Below the pieces are notes generated by a model. It was not told the DNA's origin. It searched no databases and saw only the letters and a program-made list of their open reading frames with translations. Shown in pieces: positions 52,387 to 62,600 of a stretch of 64,000 nucleotides of DNA. The translations under genes were made by a program, and so were the position numbers. The stretch's first letter is position 1, and each line of letters starts with the position of its first letter. The stretch is from LMUY01 sp965198895. GTDB taxonomy: Bacteria; Pseudomonadota; Alphaproteobacteria; Acetobacterales; Acetobacteraceae. Where the stretch lies: NCBI GenBank assembly GCA_965198895.1, contig OZ240676.1:2790001-2854000 (forward strand), read 5' to 3'.

Positions 52387-53465
52387 GCCGTCGCCCTATT
52401 GCAAGCAGCCTGGAACTGGCCTCGCGCCTCGGCCCGGTCGAGCGACGAGAAGCGGCGCAATCCGCGCCAGGCCGCCCGGCTGTTGCGCAGGATGTAGTCC
52501 CGGTTCTCGGGGTAGCGCTGGGCACGCCAGGTGCCGATGACCACGCTCACCACCTGCCTCACTGCGATCAGGTCGAACAGCACGTCTATTTCCTCCGGGA
52601 CCAAGGGGTTCACCGCATGGTAGGCCGCGACCAGGTCGACGGCATGGGCGAGTGGGTGCCCGTCATCCGGCACATCGTAGGCGGCGGCGATGGCAAGGTC
52701 GTTGACCATGGGCGCACGCACCATGTCGCCGAAATCGATGATGCCGGCGAGCTGATCCGGCACCGCCGGGTCGACCAGCAGGTTGTGCGGGTTGAAGTCG
52801 TTATGCAGCACTTGCGCCCGCAGCGCCGGGAGCACCGGCAGCGCGTGGATTTTGAACGCGGCGAGAAAGCGGGCGGCGAGATCCTGATCGGCCGGGTCGG
52901 CGATGTAGGGCAACAGCGTGTCGAGCTCACCCGCATGAGTGATGTCCCATAGGAACGGCCGGTCGCTGCCGGGATGCACGAAGTCGCGCAGCGCCACGGC
53001 CAGGCGGCCCAGCGAGGTGCCGACGCTTGTGCGTTGGGCAGCGGTCGGCGGCGTGTGGACCAGCGGTATTCCCGGCAGGTAGCTGAGCATCCGCACCAGC
53101 AGCGTGCCGTCCGGGCCGCCCCAGCGCAGCACCCGCTCGCCGTCCCGTGTAGTCAGCACCCGCGGCACGGGCAAGCCGGGATCGCGGTCGGCGATGTGGA
53201 TCATCGCGTCCGTTTGCGCCGCGACAGCCTGGGGATCTTCCGCCCGGTTGGAGATCTTGAGCAGGACGACGCCATCTGGCGTGGTCAGGCGGAAATTGCA
53301 ATCGCGTTCAGCCGAGAGCACGGCGGCCGCGCCGGCGATGCCGTAGTGATGGCGCGCGATCGCCTGCGCCGTCTCTGGGCCGACCGGCGGCGGTGCCGCC
53401 TCCAGCGAGGCGCCCGCTTCCGCGAAGTGCGGCGAAATCGGGGCTTGGGACGCGAGTTGGACCAT
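52383..53465 (-). CDS. APH-family phosphotransferase (aminoalcohol/hydroxylysine kinase-like)
   Basis: A 360-aa kinase-fold protein of the aminoglycoside phosphotransferase/choline kinase superfamily. Catalytic features: the Brenner-type motif HNDFNPHNLLVD (Asp223, Asn228) and the DFG-like IDFGD (Asp244), plus a nucleotide-lobe Lys in VVLLKISN. Relatives such as hydroxylysine kinase (AGPHD1/HYKK) phosphorylate amino alcohols. The overlap with the class III enzyme gene and the order kinase, PLP enzyme, hydrolase suggest phosphorylation followed by elimination of phosphate and ammonia. The 173-base region upstream is shared with the divergent giant gene and shows no strong promoter. Confidence 0.85.
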   Translation of the reverse strand: MVQLASQAPISPHFAEAGASLEAAPPPVGPETAQAIARHHYGIAGAAAVLSAERDCNFRLTTPDGVVLLKISNRAEDPQAVAAQTDAMIHIADRDPGLPVPRVLTTRDGERVLRWGGPDGTLLVRMLSYLPGIPLVHTPPTAAQRTSVGTSLGRLAVALRDFVHPGSDRPFLWDITHAGELDTLLPYIADPADQDLAARFLAAFKIHALPVLPALRAQVLHNDFNPHNLLVDPAVPDQLAGIIDFGDMVRAPMVNDLAIAAAYDVPDDGHPLAHAVDLVAAYHAVNPLVPEEIDVLFDLIAVRQVVSVVIGTWRAQRYPENRDYILRNSRAAWRGLRRFSSLDRAEARGQFQAACNRATA

Positions 53466-53638
53466 GCCCGGACACTACACGCCTCCATCCCGCTCAACCA
53501 GCAACCACACTTCACTCCCGTGGCGGAAAACAACGCGGCCTCATCCAAATGCATGACGACGAGACTGCAACGATCGCACTAGCCTCACGGCCTCGTGTGT
53601 GAACCGCGTGTTGCACTCAGCTTGAAGGACGGGACGCC

Positions 53639-56600
53639 ATGTCTGCAACGATCACGACCGAATGGACCGGCGCGGCAGGGAATGGTCTGTGGGACGATCC
53701 CGCCAACTGGACCAATGGCGTCCCGCCGTTCGGCGCACCCTATACCGCCGATGGGCAAGACGTGGCGATCATCGACAACTCGATCGACACGACGCCGTTC
53801 ACCGTCCTGATCACCGGCAGCGAGGGCGGCCAGGATCTGACGCTGAACGCCACGGACCCGGCGGGCGGGACGGCTGTCAGCCTGACCGGGAGCCTGAGCC
53901 TCGAATATGGCGGCGGTGGGTTCGGCGACCTGAACCTGAGTGCGGGCACCTTCGCTGACAACGGCGGCGAGATCTCCGTCGCCAACATCAACCAGGACGG
54001 CGGAACGCTGGCGTTCGGTGCGGCCGCGACCTATGGCTCCAGCACGCTCAACGCCGACATCATCAACGGCAACCTGACGATCGGCAGCGACAGCGATGTC
54101 GTCGTCGCCCAATCCTCGTTCGATGTATTCAACGGCAACACCAGCGCCGTGCTCACGGTCGAGAGCGGCAGCGACCTCTCCTTGCAAGGATTCCTCTATC
54201 TCGCAGGCACGCTGGACGTCCAGGCCGGCGGAACCTTGACACTCGACGGCGGGGGCGTGCAGCCGGGTTTCAACGGCAGCGGCGTCATCGTGGTGGAGAC
54301 TGGCGCAACCGTGGTCGACAGCGGCAGCTTCGCCTTCCAGGGCGAGACGTTCGAAGGCAGTTTTGCGGTCGCCAGTGGGGAGACCGTGATCACCCGCTCC
54401 TCCACCACCGTGTTCGAGGGCAATGGCGGCGGCGCGCCGGACGTCATAACCGTCAACAGCGGCGGCACGCTCGACGTGCAGAACACGCTGGAGCTGTTCG
54501 GAACGGTTTCCGGTAGCAGCGGCACCGTGCAGGTCGATACGGGCGGGATCGTCTCGGGCGGCACGATCAGCACCGCCAGCTTCCAAGTGAACGGCAGCGG
54601 CGGCCTGGTGAACGTGGCCGTGGATACCTCGATCGTCGTGAATGGCGGTGTGCTCGGCATCGGCGGCGTCACCACGGTGGGCAACGACGCCGGGCCGGCA
54701 CGAACGATCGATCTCGGTGGCGGCACCCTGGTGGTGAGCGGCACGCTCGACCTCGCCAATACCGTGCTCGAGAACGGGACGGTCCAGGTGTTGGACGGCG
54801 GCGCGATCAATCTCGACCCTGCATCCTCCGAAACCGGCATCACCTCCGGCGTGGCCCCCGGCAGCACCGACTGGACCGGGTCGGCGGGCGACGGCTTGTG
54901 GTCGGACGCGGGTAACTGGACGAACGGCGTGCCGCAGATGGGCAGCAGCGCCAGCGCGCCCGGGCAAGACGTGGCGACGATCGACAACAGCATCGACACG
55001 ACACCGTTCACCGTCGACATCACCGGCAGCCAGACCGGCCAGAACGTGCTGCTCGACAGCACCGACCCGGTAGGAGCGCCCGCGGTACTGCTGACGGGGT
55101 CGCTCGATCTCGGCTATGGTTCGGCAGGCAGCCTGCAACCCGGCAGCCTCGATCTGCTCGGCGGCACGTTCGAGGTGGATGGCGGCACGCTCGGGGACGC
55201 GATCGTGGCGATCTCCGGCGGTACCCTGGCGTTCGGCGTCGATGGCACGGATACGCTCAGCGCGGTCACGGTCGAGGGCAGCTTCGCCACGCTTTCGGCC
55301 AGCACGCTGGCTATTTCGGGCGGCTCCTCGCTGTTCGAAGGCGCGGCGGGCACTGTGGGCACGGTCTCCCTCGGCAGCGGGGCAACTTTGCTCGTCGGAT
55401 CGGCCACGCTCACCCTCAGCGGCACCGTTACAGGCGGAATGGTCGCGGTTTCCGGCGGCACGCTGCTGGGTGGCACGCTCAGTGGCGGCGTGTTCTCGGT
55501 GGAAGGTGGCGGCACGGTCAGCGGCACCACCATCGACGAGACGATCGCCCTGTCGCCGAATTACGGCACCCCCCGGCTGGTCGATAGCGGCGGCATCATC
55601 GGCGACCCGGCGGATACGCAGCCCATCACGGTCGATCTCGGCGGCGGCGTGCTGGAAGTCGCGGGCGCAGTCAATCTCGACGACACCACCGTGACGGACG
55701 GCGCCATCGTGCTCGACCCGAGCGCCACGCTGACCCTGGACGGCGCGTCCAGCGACAGTGCCGTCACCATCTTTAAAACGGTCAGCACGACGTGGACCGG
55801 CGCGGCCGGTGATGGCCTCTTGACGGACGCCAGCAACTGGAGCAACGGCGTGCCGCAGCCCGGCGGCGCGTTCAGCAGCAACGGCCAGGACGTGGCCACG
55901 ATCACCAATGCCATCGACACGACGCCCTTCACCGTCGTCATCACAGGCAGCCAAAGCGTGCAGGACCTGACGGTGGATGCGGCCGATCCGGCCGGCGGCG
56001 CGGCGGTGGAGTTGACCGGCTCGCTCGGCATGGGGTTCGACCAGTCGGGCGGTGGCGCCCAATTCGGCGTGCTGACGCTGAGCAGCGGCTCGTTCGAAGT
56101 CGATGGCGGCACGCTCTCGGTTGCCGTCGTGGCGCAGGAAGGCGGCAATCTCACCTTCGGCGCGGGGCAGGATACGCTGAACGCCGACCTGGTGCAGGGC
56201 GATGTCGACGTGGCGCAAGGCGCCACGCTGGTCACGGCGCAAAACAGTTTCGACGATTTCGGCAGCGCACCCGGCGAGTCGACCCCGATCACGATCACCG
56301 TTGAGGGCACGTTCGACAACCAGGGCTCGCTGAGCGTGAACGGCACGGTCGACCTGCGGGGCGGCACGTTCATCCTGGATGGCGGCGGCGTCGGCGGCGA
56401 TGCCTACCCGGCGGTCATCGACGTTGATACCGGCTCGCTGGTTGACAGCGCCAACGCGAACTTTACCAACGTCGAGATCGAGGGGACATTGGCGGTCGGG
56501 GCCGGGCTCGTCGTCAGCATCGCGTCCGGCACGACCACTACGCTGGAGGGTGCGAACGGTGGCGCCGCCGACGACACCGTCGGCAGCGGGGGCGCGATCG

Positions 56601-59600
56601 AAGTGCTCGGCACGCTGGACTTGTCCGGCACGATCGCAACCGGCAGTGGCTTGGTCGAGCTCATCGGCGGCACGATCTCTGGCGGCACGATCTCGGGTCT
56701 GGCCGACAACGACACGATCGGCGTCAGTAGCTCCGGCAGCCTGATGGATACCAATGTCGATGGCGTCGTGGTCGTCGGCGGCGGCACGCTCACGATCCTG
56801 GGCACGGTCAATGTCGGCGACGATGCCGGGCCCACCAGCGTGATAGACCTGGGGGGCGGCACGCTGGTGGTCAGCGGCACGCTCAACTTGTCCAACACCG
56901 TGCTGCAGAACGGGACGGTCGAGATCGTCGGCGGTAGCGTCAACCTCGACGGCGAATCCTCCGAAAACAATATCTCGGGTGCCGCCGCGGTCGTCACCGA
57001 TTGGACGGGTTCGGCTGGCGACGGCAATTGGGCCAACCCGGCGAACTGGACCAACGGCGTACCCCCGTCCGGCCTGCCCTATGCCAGCGCCAGTGACGAT
57101 CTGGCCAACATCGACGTCGCGCCCCAGACCATCGTCATAAGCGGCAGCCAGGCCGGCGCCGATGTCATCGTGGATACCGCCGACCCGTCCAACGGGCCCG
57201 CCGTGGACCTGACGGGGACGCTCAATCTCGGCTTCAACGGCAGCGATGGCAGCGTGACGCTGGGCGTGCTCACCCTGCAATCCGGCACGTTCGAAATCGA
57301 CGGCGGAACCCTCACGCTCGGCACCCTCCAGCAGGAAGGCGGCACCGTCACCTTCGGCAGCGACGCCCCCAGCACGCTGAACGCCGCCGGGATCGACGGC
57401 AGCTTCACGCTGAGCGGCGCCACCCTGATCGTCGAGAGCTTCGCCGGTGTGAACAGTCCGGACGGGACGAACGACGGGAGCACCGTCACGATCACGGCGG
57501 GCGGCACCCTGGACGTGCGGGGCGAGCTCGGCGTCGACGGGACGATCGATGTCCAGGACGGCACCCTGCTGCTCGATGGCGGCACGTTGCAGGGGAACAA
57601 CGGTACGGTCACCGTGACGGCCGAAGGCGGCACCATCGCCGTCAGCGGCACGGATGGGCTGGTGAACGTCGACCTGCTGACCACGCTGTCCATCCCGCAA
57701 GGCGCCGGCATCGTCGTCAGTTCCGGCTCCACGACATCGTTCGCCGATGGCGCCTCCATCAGCAGCGGCGGCACGCTGACCGTCGACGGCACTTTGATCG
57801 GCGGACCGTTGGACGATGCGGGCACGCTGGCGGTCAGCGCCGGCGGCGTGCTCAGCAGCGCCACCGTCACGGGCGGTGGGTCGTTCGTCGTGAGCGGCGC
57901 GGTGACACTGATCGACACCAGTATCGACACCGCATTTTCACAGGTGACCGGCGGCTCGGGCGGTCCGTTCACGACCGTGAGCGGCACCGTCACACTCGGC
58001 GACCCGGCGGATACGGCCCCGGTCACGGTCAATCTCGGTGGTGGCGAGCTGGACGTGTTCGGCACGCTCGACCTGGACGACGCCCAGGTGACGAACGGGA
58101 CGATCAAGGTCGAGGCCGGTGGCGTGCTCAACGTGGACGCCGCAACCACGATGTCCGGCATACAGACCGAGCAGTCCACGACCAGCGGGCTCGTGATCGC
58201 CGGGCAGAACGTGACGCTGCTGAGCGGCACCTACGACGTTTCGGCGGGCACTCCGCTGATCATCGAAACGGGTCTCGGCGAGAGTGGCGCGCCGAGCGGC
58301 TCGGCTGGGATTTTCATCATCGAGGATGGCGTGACGATCTCCGGGGCGGGCGTGGTCTCGGTCACCGACGCGAACGGCCCGTCCACGACCGACAACTACG
58401 CCTTCAGCGGCGGTATCATCGCCAACGTGTCGGGTGCGACGCTGCAACTGGATACCGACGCGCTGGGCGGGTATGGCAAGTTCATCGCCGAGAACGGTGG
58501 GACGCTGCTGGTCGGCAATGGCTCGAGCGGTTCGACGGTTGCGTCGGGCGGCGCATTGTACGGCACCTACACCGTGCTGTCCGGCTCGGAGATCGTGGTC
58601 GAGGGCGGCCCGGTCAGCACCATCACGGGCGACGTCATCCTGTCTGGCGCCGGCTCGGAGCTGGGGTCGGTGTCCGGCGGCAACGTGGTCGCCCTCGAGC
58701 AGACACTCACCAACATAGGTGGGTCCTATCCATACGCGGGTGAGCTCCAGGTGCTCGGCGGCCGCGATTTCGATGCGGCCAATCCGCTGACCCTGTCGGC
58801 GGACCTGGTAGTCGGCGGCGGGACGATCACCGCACCGTCGATCACCGGCGAATTCGAAGGCAGCCTCCCGAACCTGACCGGGTTCGGGACGATCGATGCC
58901 AACCTGACGGACGTGTACTTCGTCAATGCCGAGAGTGGCACGCTGGTCTTGAACGGTACGGTCGGGCCGGACATCCAGTTGACGGCGCTGGAAGGCGCGA
59001 CGCTGGTCTATAGCGGCAGCCTGACCTCGGGCGATACGCTGGACCTGAGGGCGTCCGGCACGGTCGAGATCGGCGGTCAATTGAACGGCACCGTGGTGGA
59101 CTACGACAACAGCATCGATGAGTCATCGCTGAGTTCCGGCGGGGCGACGCTGGTACTCGACAACCCGATCGGCCAGACGATCGTCGTCAGTGGCGCCGCC
59201 CTGCTCGGTGACAGCATCGACCTCGTCGGCGTGATGCCGGCCGCGGGCTCGGCCGGGTTGGAATTCACCCGGCCCACCATGAGCACGATCGAGATCGTGC
59301 TCACCACCGCGAATGGCGGGCAGGTCGTCATCAGCGGCGGGGAAAGCCTGGCCAGCGCGGGCTACGGCTATTCGACCGACAGCGCCGGCACGGGCACGCT
59401 CATCACCTTCGGCGGCGCCTCGATGGATGCCATGCCCGTCGTGACACCCGGGACCAACGAGAAGATCGACCCCAACGGGAACGGCGGCGCCACCTCCGCC
59501 TTCGAGTTCGTCTCCACTGGCCGGGTGAGCACCGAGGCGGGGGCGACGGTCAGCGACTCGCTGATCATCTACAACACGATGGACGGCAATCCCGATCAGG

Positions 59601-62600
59601 GATCGTTGAGCGGCAGCGTGGTGGGCGTAACCGGCGACGTCACCGCCGAAGGTACGCTGTCCGACGTGGCTCCGGGGGACAAGTCGGACGACATCACCGT
59701 CTCGCTCCCGGACACCAAAGCCGGCCGGGTCGACGGCGCCGTCACGCTGGGCTTCGACAGTACCGACAGCAGTGGCCGGGTCACCCCGTTGCCGGAGCAG
59801 ACGATCGCGATCGCGGCCGATATCTACGGCCTGGCGAAAGCCGCATTCCCGACGACGACGTTCTACGTGTCGCCCACCGGCCAGGACACGCAGACGCTCA
59901 ACCTGCCGGTGATGGATGCGGACCCCAACGGCGAAGGGCTTACCGAGAGCCTACGGATTTCGGTGGCGGGACAACAGCCGGACCTCGGGGACCTGATCGG
60001 CGCCTTCGGTAGCTCGGGCCTGATTACCGAGGGAACCACCGACACCAGTTCGATCAGCTTCACAGTGGACAGCAATCCCGACGATTTCGACGACGGGCGC
60101 GGCGCCGTGCAGACGGGTACGATCGACATCGACCCGGTCAGCGACGGCACCGGCACCAGCAACGCCACGCCGAACGTGGACGAGGACACCGTCTCCGTCC
60201 CGATCACCGTCGACTTCGTCCAGCTCGCCGAACCGGACATCGATGACGAGCAGATATTCTACGCCCACGCCAGCACCACCGCGGCGACGCAGACCTTCGC
60301 GCTCGCGGTCGGGAACGGCAACGAAAACGACCTTCCGGAGGGCGCCGAGGAATCGCTGATCGCGACCTTGGCGGGGACCACCGTCACACCGCCGAGCACG
60401 ATCGATTTCACCAACCCGAGCGCGACCACCGGCGACATCGCTCCTGATGAGCGGGACAGCCAGTCCCTGTCGTTCACCGTGGACACGGACGTAAACGACT
60501 TCTCGGGCGGCTATGGCGCCTCGCAGACTGCGACCGCGACGCTGAAGTTGGTCAGCGACGGGACATCCACGGGCGGGGTCGGCACCACGCCGCTGCCTGC
60601 GCAGACGGTGAATATCGAAGTCGATTTCATCGCGCTCGCGAAAGCGGAGTTCCCGACGACGGATTTCATCACCCATGAAACGGCGGCGGGCACGCCGGCC
60701 ACGACACTGGATCTGCCGGTCAACAACGTCCTTAACGACAACGGCGACGAGCAGGACAATCTGCGGGCCACGGTCACCCAGGTCACCGGCGATTTCAGTT
60801 CGGCGGAAAATCCGGCGCTGACCGACCCGACCGGCCAGTCGGCGACGGTCGGTGCCGGCGACACCGGTACCATCAATTTCGAGGTCGCGACGGCGGCGGA
60901 CCAGATCAGCCCCGGCGATGTGCAGGAAGGCGACTTCAGCTTCGACCTCACGAGTGTGCCCACCCAAAGTGGGTTCCAGAGCACGCCGCTGGAGTCGCAG
61001 ACGATCCCGGTCGCCGTCATCGTCTACGACTACGCCGACCCGGTGATCGACGGTGTCGCCGATCCGGTCAGCGATCTCGACGACCCCAGCGCCGGCGGCG
61101 TCGACACCACGATCGATCTCGGTTCGCTCGAGGTGGATGAGACGGGCGAACACCAGGTCGTCTTCGACAACCTAAAGGTGTCGGATTACGAAGACGACTT
61201 GTCGGTGAACGGTGTCGGCCCGATCGAACCGGGGGGAACCGACGGCGAGACCCTGGTTTACGGGGGCGAGTCCACGCCGGGTGAATACTCCGAGACGGTC
61301 ACGTACACTCCGGTCAGCGAAGACGAAACGTCCTCGACCGATCTGTCGCCCGTCACCATCACCTACGACTACGACGTCTACCAGCCGGTCGTGCCGGCGC
61401 AGGCGCATGGCGACGTGCATCTGCTGACCTACGACAACGATGCGTTCGACTTCCAGGCGGAGGGCGAGTTCATCCTCACCAAGTCGACCCTGGCCAACAA
61501 CCCGTTCGAGATCGACGTGCGGCTGCAGCCGATCAACGGCAGTTCCGTCACCTACATCCAGGAAGCGGGAATCCGCGTCGGGAACGACGTGTTGAACTTC
61601 GATCCCACCCGCAGCGACGTCGTGGAGCTGAATGGCGTCGCATCCACGCTCAGCAGCAACGACGCCGTCCTGTCGCTCGCCGCCGGGCAGGTCGTCCTGG
61701 TGGGCAACGTCTACCATATCACGTTGAATACGGGAGAGGTCGTCACCGTCACGCAGAACAGCAGCGGCCCTGGCGGCTTCCTGGACGTCGCGGTCACACT
61801 GGGTCCGAATGACGCCGGCAACGTGGAGGGCCTACTCGGCCCGGCCAACTCCGGCACCAACGATTTCGAGTTGTCGACCGGCGCGTTCCTCACGCGCAAT
61901 GCGTACGGCTCGTTCAACGAGTCGGACATCCTGGGGAGCTTCGGCAACAGCTGGCGGGTCGCGGGCACGCAGTCGCCGCTGCTCAGCTACGGTGCGGGGC
62001 AGACCACCACCGACTTCACCAGCCTAACCTTCCCCAAGAGCCAGGCCACCTTGGCCAGCCTGCCGCAGGACGTCGTCACGGCCGCGCAGCAGGCGGTGGC
62101 CGCGGCCGGCATCACCGATCCGACCCTCGCGGCCGAGGCGGAGTTGGACTACGCGCTGACCGGTTCGCAGACGGTATTGTCCAGCGCGCAAAACACTCAG
62201 CAGCAGAGTTCGGCGCCGACCACGACCGCTGTCGTTGAGGATGCGCCTCCCCCACCCGGCATCGGCGTCTCGTCGGCTGAACCCAACGAGACCGCTTCGG
62301 CCACCGGCGCGACCGCGGTCAACTTCACATTCTATCTCACCGGGGCCAGCACCACCACGGTGACGGCCGGTTATACCGTCAGCGCGCCCGACAGCACCTA
62401 TCTCGGCGCCGCCGCCTTCGGTGGCACGCTCCCATCCGGCAGCGTGACCTTCACCCCCGGCGAGACCAGCACGACCGTCACGATCCAGGTGCCGCAAGGC
62501 GCGCTTGGCACCGCACCCACGGAGAACCTCCAGGTGTCGCTGACGGATACGGGCGACGACGGCATCGTGGCCGGCACCGCACAGACGGAGTTGATCAACG

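Noticed and set aside
53585..57700. A 1371-codon open frame on the minus strand, opposite the giant gene
   Set aside because: Its translation is Arg/Ala/Gly/Asp-rich with no domain, and it mirrors the repetitive plus-strand gene whose product has clear VWD and Calx-beta-like features. Long antisense frames are expected in GC-rich repetitive coding DNA.
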